DNA from: Micromonospora vinacea
GTDB taxonomy: Bacteria; Actinomycetota; Actinomycetes; Mycobacteriales; Micromonosporaceae
Direction of reading: 5' to 3'
NCBI RefSeq assembly: GCF_015751785.1
Contig: NZ_JADOTY010000001.1
Location: 6,944,001-7,008,000, forward strand
Length of the DNA: 64,000 nt
The notes under the pieces were generated by a model that saw nothing but the letters and a program-made list of their open reading frames with translations, did no database searches and was not told the DNA's origin. This document shows positions 49,778-58,915 of this stretch, one piece after another; the stretch's first letter is position 1; each line of letters begins with the position of its first letter. A program made the position numbers and the translations under genes.

Positions 49778-50977
49778 ATGAGGAACACCCCCGACGGACT
49801 GTTGCGCAGCGAAGCCACCCGTCAACGGGCCACCTTTCTGGAACTCTTCCTCGACCTGGTCTTCGTGTTCGCCCTCACCCGGATCTCCGCGCGGCTGATC
49901 GCCGACTTCACCGACGGCCAACGCGGCGTGTACGCGGGCCTCGGTCAGGCGCTGCTGCTGTTCCTGGCGCTGTGGGCGGTCTGGTCGGTGACGGTCTGGT
50001 CGACCAGTTGGCTGGACCCGGACGCCCCGATCGTCCAGACCGTCATCATCATGACGTTGGTCGGTGCCATGACGATGGCGGTCGCCGTGCCGCACGGCTT
50101 CGGCGCACGGGCCTCGCTCTTCGCCATCACCCTGGTGACCCTCCAGATCGGCCGAGTGGTGTTCTTCCACGTCGCCGGGCACGGCCGGCCGGACCCTCAA
50201 CAGTCCATCCGGATCCTGTTCTGGTTCGGCTTGAGCGCACCGCTCTGGGTCGTCGGCGGGCTGGTCAACGACGGCACGGTTCGCGGGACACTCTGGACCC
50301 TCGCCGTGCTGATCGACTACACCGGGCTGTTCCTCGGCTGGCCGACCCCCCGACTCGGCGCGCAGCGACTCGGCGTCCAGATGATCGCAGCCGAGCACCT
50401 GGCCGAGCGGTACCAACAGTTCCTCCTCATCGCTCTCGGCGAGGCGATCTTCGTCATCGGCCTCGCCTTCAGCGGCAGCGAGTTCCACACAGACCAGACC
50501 TATGGGTTTGTCCTGGCGCTGGCGAGCACCGTCCTGCTCTGGCGGATCTACTTCCACGTGGCGGGCGGGATGCTGGGCACGGCCGTCGACCGCTCCCGCA
50601 ACCCGGCCCGGCTCGCGACCGACATGGCGTTCGCCCACATGATCATGATCGCGGCGATCGTGCTGACCGGCGTCGGCTTCGAACTGTTCATCACCGAGCC
50701 GCTCGGGCACCTCCCTGCGGCCTGGCTCATCGCCATCTTCGGCGGCCCCGCACTCTTCCTCGCCGGGCGATCCACCCTCGAATACCAGGTCTTCGGCCGG
50801 GTCTCCCGAAGCCGGATAGCTGGTCTGCTGGCGCTCGGCCTGCTGACGCCGGCAGCACTGCACCTCCAGCCGCTCACCGCCGGCGCGGTCGCCGCCGTGG
50901 TGCTGCTCGGCGTCGCCGCAGCGGACGCCCGACGATCCCGCCACCGGTCGCCGGAGACGCCCACGCCCCCGTACTAG
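49778..50977 (+). CDS. ltrA: Low temperature requirement protein A (LtrA) family membrane protein
   Basis: A 399-residue polytopic membrane protein with about ten helices. The start RQRATFLELFLDLVFVFAL and the later HLAERYQQFLLIALGEAIF are the LtrA signatures. The family was named from a cold-sensitive Listeria mutant; its biochemical role is unknown. No partner gene is obvious apart from the divergent TetR. Confidence 0.9.
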   Translation: MRNTPDGLLRSEATRQRATFLELFLDLVFVFALTRISARLIADFTDGQRGVYAGLGQALLLFLALWAVWSVTVWSTSWLDPDAPIVQTVIIMTLVGAMTMAVAVPHGFGARASLFAITLVTLQIGRVVFFHVAGHGRPDPQQSIRILFWFGLSAPLWVVGGLVNDGTVRGTLWTLAVLIDYTGLFLGWPTPRLGAQRLGVQMIAAEHLAERYQQFLLIALGEAIFVIGLAFSGSEFHTDQTYGFVLALASTVLLWRIYFHVAGGMLGTAVDRSRNPARLATDMAFAHMIMIAAIVLTGVGFELFITEPLGHLPAAWLIAIFGGPALFLAGRSTLEYQVFGRVSRSRIAGLLALGLLTPAALHLQPLTAGAVAAVVLLGVAAADARRSRHRSPETPTPPY

Positions 50978-50979
50978 CG

Positions 50980-51894
50980 TCAGCGGCGCAGGGTGGTCTC
51001 ACGCCGCATGTGCGACAACTTCTCCGGATTACGCACGGCGTAGACCCCGCTGATGAGACCGTCGTCGACACGCAGCGCGAGGACCGTGTCGACGGCGCCG
51101 TCGAGCCGCAGGACCAGCGCCGGATGACCGTTGACCTGGGCGGGATGCAGCGACATGGTTGCGATCCTCGCGTGTGTGCTGCAGAGCAGGCGGGCCACCT
51201 TGTCGGCCCCGGCGACAGGCCGCAGCACTGCCTGCTTGATCCCGCCGCCATCGCCGAGGAGCACGACGTCCGGCGCGAGGACGTCGAGCAGGCCCTGCAC
51301 GTCGCCGGTCTCGACCGCCAGCCGGAACGCCGTGAGCGCACGTCGGGTCTCGGCCGGCGAGACCATCCCGCGCGGCCGCCGCGCGGTGACATGCGCCCGC
51401 GCACGGTGGGCGATCTGACGGACCGCGGCCGGACTCTTGTCGACCGCCTCGGCGATCTCGTCGTATCCCAGGTCGAAGACCTCACGGAGGACGAACACCG
51501 CGCGCTCGGTCGGCGCCAGCGTCTCCAGCACCAGCAGCATCGCCATCGAGACGCTCTCGGCCAGTTCGACGTCGTCGGCGACGTCGGGAGCGGTCAACAA
51601 CGGCTCCGGCAACCAGGAACCGACGTAGGACTCCCTGCGCCGGCCGACCGCCCGCAACCGGTTGAGCGCCTGACGAGCGGTGATGCGGACCAGGTAGGCG
51701 CGCTGGTCCCGCACCGTCGCGAGATCCGCGTCCGCCCACCGCAGCCAGGTCTCCTGGAGTACGTCCTCCGCGTCGGCGGCCGAGCCGAGCATCTCGTACG
51801 CGACGGTGAAGAGCAGGTTCCGGTGGGTGACGAACGCGTCGACGGCCCGGTCCGCCCGGCCGTCCGCACCCATGATTCCGCCCCCAGCATCCAT
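50980..51894 (-). CDS. ECF41-type sigma factor with SnoaL-like C-terminal domain
   Basis: A 304-residue ECF sigma factor: sigma-2 region (NLLFTVAYEMLGSAADAEDV), a WLPEPL linker motif, sigma-4 region (GYDEIAEAVDKSPAAVRQIA), and a SnoaL-like regulatory domain with DGGG and NPEKL. These linker and C-terminal motifs define the ECF41 group, whose C-terminal domain adjusts activity in place of an anti-sigma factor. Start chosen at the ATG complementary to 51892-51894 because GGAGG precedes it. Divergent from a DoxX-like gene, its likely target. Confidence 0.88.
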   Translation of the reverse strand: MDAGGGIMGADGRADRAVDAFVTHRNLLFTVAYEMLGSAADAEDVLQETWLRWADADLATVRDQRAYLVRITARQALNRLRAVGRRRESYVGSWLPEPLLTAPDVADDVELAESVSMAMLLVLETLAPTERAVFVLREVFDLGYDEIAEAVDKSPAAVRQIAHRARAHVTARRPRGMVSPAETRRALTAFRLAVETGDVQGLLDVLAPDVVLLGDGGGIKQAVLRPVAGADKVARLLCSTHARIATMSLHPAQVNGHPALVLRLDGAVDTVLALRVDDGLISGVYAVRNPEKLSHMRRETTLRR

Positions 51895-51995
51895 GCGTCC
51901 TCCAGTCTCCTCGAACTCGACCGCGTCGCCCACCAGACACCGGCCGCCGGCCTTCTGTGACGCCGGGCGCCAGTGCTCCTCGTCACCCGACGAGC

Positions 51996-52022
51996 CGTCA
52001 CAGCGCACCGGCCGGCGGTGTC
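51996..52022 (+). promoter_or_regulatory. Candidate ECF41-type promoter of the DoxX gene
   Basis: CGTCACA, 16 bases, TGTC. The reported ECF41 promoter is TGTCACA with a CGTC -10 element, so each element has one mismatch. Its position, 30 bp before the DoxX start, is right. Confidence 0.4.
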
Positions 52023-52052
52023 TCCTGTACGACCCGATACGGAGGGAAACTC

Positions 52053-52436
52053 ATGAACCTGGCACTGTGGATCGCGGCCGGTCTGTTGGCCACAATCGCC
52101 CTGGCCGGCGGCATCACCAAGACATTCGTACCCAAGCAGAAGTTGGCCGCGGCCAACGGCGGCGGGTGGACCGGCGACGCCAGCGTGCGCTTCGTCAAGA
52201 CCCTCGGGGTCCTCGAAATCCTGGCCGCGGTCGGCCTGATCCTGCCCGGCGTGCTCGACATCGCACCGGTGCTGGTGCCGGTCACCGCCATCTGCTGGAT
52301 CCTGCTGATGGTCGGCGCGATGATCACCCACCTGCGCTACCGCGAGGCGAGGTTCATCGTGCTGAATCTGGTCTACCTCGCGATGGCCGCGTTCGTCGCC
52401 TGGGGCCGCCTCGGACCCGAGCCCTTCACCGGCTGA
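52053..52436 (+). CDS. DoxX-like membrane protein
   Basis: A 127-residue protein with four helices (LALWIAAGLLATIALAGGIT, LGVLEILAAVGLILPG, VLVPVTAICWILLMVGAMI, VLNLVYLAMAAFVAW), the DoxX-like family pattern with KTF and Glu in the second helix. ECF41 genes are often next to a small oxidoreductase-type or DoxX gene that the sigma factor controls. ATG follows GGAGGG. Confidence 0.85.
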   Translation: MNLALWIAAGLLATIALAGGITKTFVPKQKLAAANGGGWTGDASVRFVKTLGVLEILAAVGLILPGVLDIAPVLVPVTAICWILLMVGAMITHLRYREARFIVLNLVYLAMAAFVAWGRLGPEPFTG

Positions 52437-52490
52437 CCTGGGGCCCCACTCCTGCCCGGCTGGCCGACGGTGCCCCGCTACCATCGCGCG

Positions 52491-52880
52491 ATGACGTCGC
52501 GGACCGCGCTGAGGAGACGCACCAGGCGCACCCTCGTGGCCGTGTCCGTGACGCTGGGCCTGCTGTCGTGCCTGTGGGTCCTGTCGTTCCTGTGGTTGCA
52601 GGTGTTCAAGACCGAGGGATCGTTGCCGCCGACGTGGCGCATGCCGGAGGTGCCGCCCGGAGCGACGGTCGCCGACGAGAGCATGGAGTGCGCCTCCGGT
52701 GGATGCTGGCGAACGATCACAGTGGTGCCCGCAGCGGGGCAGTCTCCGGAGGACCTGGCACGCGAAATGGGTCTCTCCGAGGACCTGAGCCTGTCACCGA
52801 CGCTGTTCGACCCGGCGTCTGTCTACGTGGGGGCCGACCCCCGGGAGGGCAGGCTGATCATCCACGTCGGCTATGAGTGA
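52491..52880 (+). CDS. Single-helix membrane-anchored hypothetical protein
   Basis: A 129-residue protein with a basic start (TSRTALRRRTRRT), one hydrophobic helix (LVAVSVTLGLLSCLWVLSFL), and an extracytoplasmic domain with a close Cys pair (ECASGGCW). No family recognised. It is alone between the DoxX gene and a convergent TetR gene. Confidence 0.65.
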   Translation: MTSRTALRRRTRRTLVAVSVTLGLLSCLWVLSFLWLQVFKTEGSLPPTWRMPEVPPGATVADESMECASGGCWRTITVVPAAGQSPEDLAREMGLSEDLSLSPTLFDPASVYVGADPREGRLIIHVGYE

Positions 52881-52923
52881 GTTGTTCCGGGCGTGGGCAG
52901 CGCCGCAGGTTGTGGCGCGGCGC

Positions 52924-53523
52924 TCAGGAGGGTGCCGCCGCGGGGAAACCGGCGGTGAGCGCGTCGATCACGCGCTGGATCCGGTGCTCCGCTGTCGAGT
53001 CGGTGTGGCCAATCAGCGCGACGTGATGCAGGACGCTGACCACCGCCAGGGCCAGTGCCTCGGTGTCGACGCCGGCTGGCACGCGCCCACGGTTCTGCTC
53101 GGCGGCCAGGTAGCCGGCGACCGCGCGTTCGATCCCCCGTAGCCCTGACATCCCGCTGCCCAGGACCGCTTCGACGTTCGCCGTCAACTCCGGCCGGAAT
53201 GCGGTCAGCCGGGTCAACGCCGTCAGTGTGCCCAGCGGTGTCACCAGGACGGCCTGGCGCAGATTGTCGGCGACAGTGCCGGAGCCGGCGCGCTCCGGCA
53301 GGCCGGCCACCTCGCCGGAGATGTGGAAGACCCGGTCGACCGCGAACCCGGTCAGGAAGTCGTCGAAGTTCGCGAAGTGCGCGTAGAGCAGGCCGGTCGC
53401 GACCCCGGCCTCGCGCGTCACGGCCCGGCCGGTGAGCCGGCTCGGACCCTCTTCCACGATCAACCGCTCGACGGCAGCGAAGAGCTGCTGTCTGAGCGCT
53501 GGGATGGCAACTCCGCGCGGCAT
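52924..53523 (-). CDS. TetR-family regulator of the adjacent monooxygenase
   Basis: A 199-residue TetR protein: the helix-turn-helix is AVTREAGVATGLLYAHFANF, and the C-terminal ligand domain is variable. It is divergent from the FAD monooxygenase gene with a 100-bp gap that holds a palindrome, so it probably represses that gene and itself. Confidence 0.85.
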   Translation of the reverse strand: MPRGVAIPALRQQLFAAVERLIVEEGPSRLTGRAVTREAGVATGLLYAHFANFDDFLTGFAVDRVFHISGEVAGLPERAGSGTVADNLRQAVLVTPLGTLTALTRLTAFRPELTANVEAVLGSGMSGLRGIERAVAGYLAAEQNRGRVPAGVDTEALALAVVSVLHHVALIGHTDSTAEHRIQRVIDALTAGFPAAAPS

Positions 53524-53563
53524 GTCCGAAGTCTAGGCGGTTCCGCCGCCGCCGTTTGCGCCG

Positions 53564-53583
53564 GTATGAGCAAGCGCTCATAC
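53564..53583. promoter_or_regulatory. TetR operator candidate
   Basis: GTATGAGC-AAGC-GCTCATAC is a palindrome with 8-bp arms in the divergent gap. A further half-site, ATGCTCATTC, starts at about 53597. Confidence 0.65.
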
Positions 53584-53623
53584 TAGTTTGAACAGATGCT
53601 CATTCTAGGTGGCGAGGTGCCTG

Positions 53624-54781
53624 ATGAAACGTGCGGTGATCGTGGGCGCGGGGATAGCCGGGCTGGCCACAGCCCTCCGACTCCACCAGGACGGGTGGCA
53701 GGTCCTCATGGCCGAACGGGCCCCGGCCCGGCGCAGCAGCGGCTACATGGTGAACCTGATCGGGCCGGGCTACGACGCCGCCGAACGCCTCGGCCTGCTC
53801 CCCGCGCTGTCCGCCGCCGACCTTGGGCTGTTCACCACAGTGCTGGTCCACGCCGACGGACGCCCCAAGTTCGCAGTGCCGTCGGCCATCGCCGAGGCCG
53901 CACTCGGCAAGCGGGCCCTCTCGGTGTTCCGCGGCGACCTGGAATCCAGCCTGTTCGAAGCCGTGCAGGACCGGGTCGACATCCGCTTCGCCACCACCGT
54001 CACGTCCGTCGACCAGGACACCGATCGGGTACGCGTGGAGTTGAGCGACGGCACCACCGAGCAGGCCGACCTTCTGGTCGGTGCCGACGGGGTGCACTCG
54101 GCCACCCGTACCGCCGTGTTCGGCCCCGACTTCCGGGTGGACCTCCCGTACCTCGTGGCCGCCTTCCCCCTGACCCACCCGGTGCCCGGCGTGCCCGAGT
54201 CCTCCGCCACCACGTACATCGGCCCGGGCCGCACCGCGGCGATCGTCAACCTCGGCCCCGAGCGGTCATCGGCATTCTTCACCTATCGCAGCCCGGAGCC
54301 CGCCGCCGACCTGAGGCGCGGGCCGGTCGACGCGCTGCGGGCCGCGTTCGGAGATCTGTCAGGCGGCGTGCCCGACGCGATCGACCACCTGGAGAAGAAC
54401 CCGGCCAGCGCCTACTTCGACGGCGTCAGCCAGGTGGTCATGCCGCGCTGGAGCGCCGGCCGCATCGTGCTGCTCGGAGACGCGGCGTGGTGCGTGACGC
54501 TCTTCGCCGGACACGGCGCGGCCCTCGCACTGGCCGGCGCCGACCACCTCGGCACCGCCGTGCGACGGCACACCGACGACCTCCCGGCAGCACTCGCCGA
54601 GTGGGAGACCGGACTCCGCCCGGAGGTCGGCAAACGACAGGCCCTCGCCCGCCGGGGAATGGCCCAGTACGCGCCACCCAGCCGATTCCACGTCTGGATG
54701 AGTGATCTGACCATCCGGGCGATCACAGTGCCCGGCATCAGCGGTCTCGTCCGGCGAGGTATCGAACGGGCAAACCGCTGA
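53624..54781 (+). CDS. FAD-dependent monooxygenase (PHBH/UbiH-like)
   Basis: A 385-residue flavoprotein hydroxylase. The dinucleotide site AVIVGAGIAGLATALRL, the second FAD motif LLVGADGVHSATR, and the third GRIVLLGDAAW are all present. Such enzymes hydroxylate aromatic or antibiotic substrates; some inactivate tetracyclines or rifamycins. Substrate unknown. Start chosen at the ATG giving KRAVIVGAG after an AGG-rich site. Control by the divergent TetR is likely. Confidence 0.88.
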   Translation: MKRAVIVGAGIAGLATALRLHQDGWQVLMAERAPARRSSGYMVNLIGPGYDAAERLGLLPALSAADLGLFTTVLVHADGRPKFAVPSAIAEAALGKRALSVFRGDLESSLFEAVQDRVDIRFATTVTSVDQDTDRVRVELSDGTTEQADLLVGADGVHSATRTAVFGPDFRVDLPYLVAAFPLTHPVPGVPESSATTYIGPGRTAAIVNLGPERSSAFFTYRSPEPAADLRRGPVDALRAAFGDLSGGVPDAIDHLEKNPASAYFDGVSQVVMPRWSAGRIVLLGDAAWCVTLFAGHGAALALAGADHLGTAVRRHTDDLPAALAEWETGLRPEVGKRQALARRGMAQYAPPSRFHVWMSDLTIRAITVPGISGLVRRGIERANR

Positions 54782-54803
54782 CGGGTGCCCCGCGTCACAT
54801 CGG

Positions 54804-54837
54804 TTGACTTGAAGCGCTTGAAGTTGGGGACGCTTCA
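54804..54837 (+). promoter_or_regulatory. MerR-type promoter
   Basis: TTGACT at 54804 begins a promoter with CTTGAAGCGCTTGAAG repeats placed where MerR proteins bind between -35 and -10. The start codon is only 32 bp after the -35 box, so the message may be leaderless. Confidence 0.55.
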
Positions 54838-54840
54838 TCC

Positions 54841-55302
54841 ATGGCAACGACGAAGGACGGTCGGGAGCGGGCGGAATGGCCCCTGACCATCCAGGAGATG
54901 GCGCAGCGGTCGGGCTTCAGCGAGCCGACGCTGCGCTACTACGAGAAGGTCGGCCTGCTCGGTGCGGTACCCCGCGACGACAGCAGCGGCCACCGCCGCT
55001 ACGACACTCCGCTCGCCGAGCGGGTCGGCGCCCTGGCCTGCCTGCGGTCGTCCGGGATGAGCGTCGCGGACATGCGCCGGTACCTGGCGCTGCTCGACGA
55101 GGGCGACCGGGCGGCCGCCGCCGAACAGCGCGACCTCTTCGCGCGGCACGCCGACCGGCTGGCCGCCGAGATCGAGCGCCTACGGGTACGCCAGGCGTAC
55201 CTGCGCGCCAAGGCGGACATGTGGGACGCCCGGCACCGAGGCGACGCCGCTGCCGAGACCCACGCGGTCGAGCAGGTGGAGCGCGCTCTTCAGGACTTTT
55301 GA
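54841..55302 (+). CDS. MerR-family regulator
   Basis: A 153-residue activator with the MerR helix-turn-helix and wing (TIQEMAQRSGFSEPTLRYYE), then a long dimerisation helix. No metal-binding Cys cluster is present, so it belongs to the organic or redox-responsive members. It is followed after 18 bp by a reductase gene, its likely target. In many genomes such regulator/reductase pairs are carbonyl-stress systems; here that is only a guess. Confidence 0.9.
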   Translation: MATTKDGRERAEWPLTIQEMAQRSGFSEPTLRYYEKVGLLGAVPRDDSSGHRRYDTPLAERVGALACLRSSGMSVADMRRYLALLDEGDRAAAAEQRDLFARHADRLAAEIERLRVRQAYLRAKADMWDARHRGDAAAETHAVEQVERALQDF

Positions 55303-55320
55303 ACAACGATGGGACACACC

Positions 55321-56373
55321 ATGTCAACCGATCTTCAACTTTGCTGCACCGACGATGCCCTGGTGCTGGTGACCGGCGCGACCGGTCACCTCGGCGGGCA
55401 CTCCGTCGCCCGACTGCTCGACGAGGGCTACCGGGTGCGGGTAACCGTCCGCAAGCCGGGGCAGGGCGACGAGGTGCTCGACCGGGTCCGGCAGGCGGGC
55501 ACGAACCCGGACGGCCGGGTCGAGTTCCGCACCGCGGCCCTCTCCGCCGACGAGGGCTGGGCCGAGGCGGTCACCGGGGCGCGGTACGTGCTGCACCACG
55601 CGTCACCGTTCCCGTTCACCCCGCCGGAGGACGACGACGAGGTGATCCGGCCGGCCCGCGACGGAGCCCTGCGCGTCCTGCGGGCCGCCCGTGCGGCCGG
55701 GGTACGGCGGGTGGTGCTGACCTCGTCGTACGCGGCTGTGGGCTACACCGTTAAGCCCGACGGCCGGTACAGCGAGGCGGACTGGACGAACGTGGACGAC
55801 GACATCCCGGCGTACCACCGGTCGAAGACGCTCGCCGAACGTGCCGCCTGGGACGACGTCCGGGACAACGGCGGCGTCGAGCTGAGCGTCGTCAACCCGA
55901 CCGGCATCTTCGGACCGCTGCTCGGCTCGCGGGTGTCCGCCTCGACCGGCCTGGTGCAGGCGTTCCTGCAAGGGTCGATGCCGGTCGTACCCCGGATGTA
56001 CTTCGGGGTGGTCGACGTCCGGGACGTGGTCGACCTGCACCTGCGCGCGATGCTGCACCCGGACGCGGCCGGCGAACGGTTCATCGGTGTCGGCGGCCCG
56101 TCGATCAGCTTCTTCGACCTGGCGAAGATGCTCGCGCGGCACCTGCCGAGCCTGGCCGACCGGGTGCCGGCCCGGGAGTTGAGCGACGACGAGGTCCGGG
56201 AGGCCGCGAAGACCGAGCCGGCGCTGCGTGATGCCGCCGCCCTGCGAGGCCAGATCCCGGTGATCAGCAACGACAAGGCCCGCACCGTCCTCGGCTGGCG
56301 GCCCCGCCCGGTGCAGACGACCATCACCGACACCGCCGACAGCCTCATCAAGCTCGGCGTGGTCGCCACCTGA
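55321..56373 (+). CDS. NAD(P)-dependent epimerase/reductase (dihydroflavonol reductase-like extended SDR)
   Basis: A 350-residue extended short-chain dehydrogenase. Cofactor motif VTGATGHLGGHS, the active-site Tyr-x-x-x-Lys in AYHRSKTLAE, and NPTGIFGPLLG are typical of the dihydroflavonol/cinnamoyl/aldehyde reductase group. Substrate unknown; such bacterial enzymes often reduce aldehydes or ketones. Cotranscribed with the MerR gene. Confidence 0.88.
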   Translation: MSTDLQLCCTDDALVLVTGATGHLGGHSVARLLDEGYRVRVTVRKPGQGDEVLDRVRQAGTNPDGRVEFRTAALSADEGWAEAVTGARYVLHHASPFPFTPPEDDDEVIRPARDGALRVLRAARAAGVRRVVLTSSYAAVGYTVKPDGRYSEADWTNVDDDIPAYHRSKTLAERAAWDDVRDNGGVELSVVNPTGIFGPLLGSRVSASTGLVQAFLQGSMPVVPRMYFGVVDVRDVVDLHLRAMLHPDAAGERFIGVGGPSISFFDLAKMLARHLPSLADRVPARELSDDEVREAAKTEPALRDAAALRGQIPVISNDKARTVLGWRPRPVQTTITDTADSLIKLGVVAT

Positions 56374-56409
56374 CGCAGCCCGTCGCCCTGTCGCCCTGTC
56401 GCCCTGCGA

Positions 56410-56482
56410 GATCGCGCTCGATCCTGGATCGAGTGGCGTCCCGACGCGAACGACACCACTACAACAGGGATCGAGCGCGATC
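56410..56482. terminator. Long inverted repeat between convergent genes
   Basis: GATCGCGCTCGATCC (56410-56424) pairs perfectly with GGATCGAGCGCGATC (56468-56482), and AGTGG/CCACT inside adds to the stem. It separates the reductase gene from regulator copy 2. Three copies of TCGCCCTG precede it (56384-56407). Confidence 0.65.
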
Positions 56483-56571
56483 ATGCCGGGGTAGGCGGGC
56501 GGGGCTTGAAGGAGTCGGCGCGCGCCGTAGATCGGCGGTCGACTATCAGTGCGCCTCGTCAACGGCTCACC

Positions 56572-58455
56572 TCAGAGGTGCTCGAGAACGCCCTGGAAGG
56601 CTGGACGTTCACGGTCACCAGTGGTGACCCGCCAGCCATTGATCAGCTGCCGGGGCACGGGTGGCAGCGCGGTCAGTTCGGCGGCGTACTCACGAACCAA
56701 CGCCGGCAACCGGTAGCCAGCCGGCTCGTCGAGGTACACCAGGTGCGTGTCGATCAACTCCTCGAGCGCCCGCCACACGCGCTCGGCCGTGACGCCGAGT
56801 CGCGCGGCGGCGCTGTCGGGCAGCAGCTGACCGTCCGGTGCGCCGCCGAGTAGTTCGATGAGCCGACCGGCCACCTCGTCCTCCGAGCGAACCGCCGCGA
56901 AGCCGGTGGCGAGCCGATCCCGCATGGAGAGGTCACCGTGCGCCAACCAGTCCAGCCGGCGACGCCCGTCGCCGATCTGGGCGACCAGCCGATCCATGGA
57001 CAGCGCCGGCCGGCCGGCCAATCGTGCGCCGGCGACCCGCAGGGCCAGCGGCAGTCCGGTGCAGAGCCGGAGCAGTTCCCGGGTCGCGGCGGGATCGGCG
57101 TCAAGTCGCTCCGAGCCCGCCAGCGCCCCCAGCAGGGCTCGCCCGTCAGCGTCACCGAGCGCGCCGGTCATGATCCGGCGTACCCCGTCGAGGCTCCGCA
57201 GTTGGCGCTGGGCGACCACGACGAGCGCGGGCCCTGGGCCGGCGGGGACCAGTGGGCGTACCTGCGCGGCGTGGGTGACCCCGTCCACCACCAGGAGGAG
57301 GCGGCGGCCGGCGAGCCGCGAGCGGAGCCGGCCGGCCCGCTCCTCCGGGTGCTGTGGGACGTCGGCGGCGGCGACGCCGAGGCTGCGCAGCACCCGGGCG
57401 ACGACCTCCTCGGCCGGCATGTCGGTCTGGTACCCCAGGTCGACGTAGACCTGACCGTCGGGGAAGGCGGCCGCGACGGTGTGGGCGGCACGGACCGCGA
57501 GCGCCGACTTGCCGCCGCCGGCGGGGCCACAGACCACCGCGACGGCGGGCGTCGGGCCGGTCACCGCGGCGACCACGTCGGCCAGTTCCCGGGTACGCCC
57601 CACGAAGGCGACCAGGTCCGCCGGCAGCTCGCGGGGCGCCACCCAGCTTCCGTCGACGGCCGGTACCCGGTGCTGGGCGACAACGACCGGCTCGGCCACC
57701 ACAGGCGGCACCCAGCTCAGCTCGGGCGATCGGTCGAGCATGGCGCGGTGCAGTGTCGCCAGTTCGCTACCGGGCTCGATGCCGAGCTGGTCGTAGAGGC
57801 TGTCTCGGGCCGACCGGTACGCGGACAGCGCAGCAGGGGTGTCGCCGCACCGGTAGAGGGCGAGCATCAGTTGGCCCCAGGCGCGTTCCCGCAACGGATG
57901 GGCCGCGAGGTGCTCGCGCAAGCCCGCGAGCAGGCCGGCGTGCTCACCGACGGTCAACCGCGCGTCGGCCAAGTCCTCGAAAATCTGCAGTCGTTGCTCG
58001 TCCAGCGTCGCCCACCGGTTGTCCAACGAGGTGCTGCGGGGTACGCCGTCACCGGCGGGCCCGTGCCACTGGGCGAGAGCAGCGGCGAGCCGGCCGATCA
58101 CCGCCATCGGGTCGGCGCTGTCCCGTCCCGCCCGGGCGTCCCTCGCCAGCCGCAGGAACTCGGTGACGTCCAGCTCACCCCCGGCCAACCGCAGCTCATA
58201 CCCGCCGGGGTGGGCGACGATCCGGTCACCGACAGCGCGGCGCAGACCGGCCACATGGGAGCGAAGGTTCGCCACCGCCGACGCGGGGGTGGGACCGGCC
58301 CAGACCATCTGTGAGAGCCGGTCCAGCGAGACCGGCCGGTTCGCCTCGAGGGCAAGCCCGGCGAGCACCGCCCGACGCTTGGCAGCACCCATCGTCACGA
58401 GCTGGCCGTCGACCCGTAGCTCCACAGTGCCCAACAGCCGAATATCGATCGTCAT
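56572..58455 (-). CDS. AfsR/SARP-like regulator with STAND NTPase domain (copy 2)
   Basis: A 627-residue paralogue of the regulator at 27091-28935, similar along its whole length. Winged helix TIDIRLLGTVELRVDG, BTAD with RERAWGQLMLALYRCG, Walker A GPAGGGKSALAVRAAH near residue 307, and a C-terminal part LPALVREYAAEL. Start ATG follows GGGGGAG, as in copy 1. It stands at the left end of the second immunity/Rhs array, in the same orientation as copy 1 at the first. No sensor repeats. The shared setting suggests that both regulators respond to or control the Rhs modules. Confidence 0.88.
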   Translation of the reverse strand: MTIDIRLLGTVELRVDGQLVTMGAAKRRAVLAGLALEANRPVSLDRLSQMVWAGPTPASAVANLRSHVAGLRRAVGDRIVAHPGGYELRLAGGELDVTEFLRLARDARAGRDSADPMAVIGRLAAALAQWHGPAGDGVPRSTSLDNRWATLDEQRLQIFEDLADARLTVGEHAGLLAGLREHLAAHPLRERAWGQLMLALYRCGDTPAALSAYRSARDSLYDQLGIEPGSELATLHRAMLDRSPELSWVPPVVAEPVVVAQHRVPAVDGSWVAPRELPADLVAFVGRTRELADVVAAVTGPTPAVAVVCGPAGGGKSALAVRAAHTVAAAFPDGQVYVDLGYQTDMPAEEVVARVLRSLGVAAADVPQHPEERAGRLRSRLAGRRLLLVVDGVTHAAQVRPLVPAGPGPALVVVAQRQLRSLDGVRRIMTGALGDADGRALLGALAGSERLDADPAATRELLRLCTGLPLALRVAGARLAGRPALSMDRLVAQIGDGRRRLDWLAHGDLSMRDRLATGFAAVRSEDEVAGRLIELLGGAPDGQLLPDSAAARLGVTAERVWRALEELIDTHLVYLDEPAGYRLPALVREYAAELTALPPVPRQLINGWRVTTGDRERPAFQGVLEHL

Positions 58456-58478
58456 CTCACCGCTCCCCCGTTAACCCA

Positions 58479-58490
58479 TGAGCGCGCTCA
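58479..58490. promoter_or_regulatory. TGAGCGCGCTCA palindrome upstream of regulator copy 2
   Basis: Identical to the palindrome at 28959-28970, with the same distance to the start codon and the same GGCTA next to it. The positions between it and the gene are only partly conserved, so the palindrome itself seems selected. Confidence 0.65.
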
Positions 58491-58915
58491 GGCTAGGCGG
58501 CGGCGTAACGGCACGACAAGGTGACCAATGTCTATGTATCTAGGCAGCGTGTCCATGTAACGAAATCGGCACGGAGGACGCTGCGGCGAGATAAACACCC
58601 GCCAACCGACCGGCATTCGCCACGATCCCTACCCATGGCGTCCGTCATGAAACCGAGGAGATCATCCACTTTGGAGAGAACGGGGTGACTACAGAACAGG
58701 CTGCCCGTGCCAATCGAGCCGTAACCGACACACGCGGGAATCGTCAGCTGCTTGACAGTAGAGTCCGCAATCCGCCGAGCTAAGCATGGGCACCATAGCG
58801 AACACGCAGGGGCTTTCCAAGCCCGAAAACCAATTGTCTACTGCTGTGATACCCGCAGTGGTCTTGAAGCGCCTCGCGACGGTGCCGTCCGGCGCCGACC
58901 TCGTAGGCTCGCCCG
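58491..58915. other. Upstream region of regulator copy 2, no gene
   Basis: The first part shares the CCAATGTCTATG / GCGTGTCCATGTAACGAAATC block with copy 1. The remainder is AT-richer than its surroundings and shows no gene. Confidence 0.5.
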
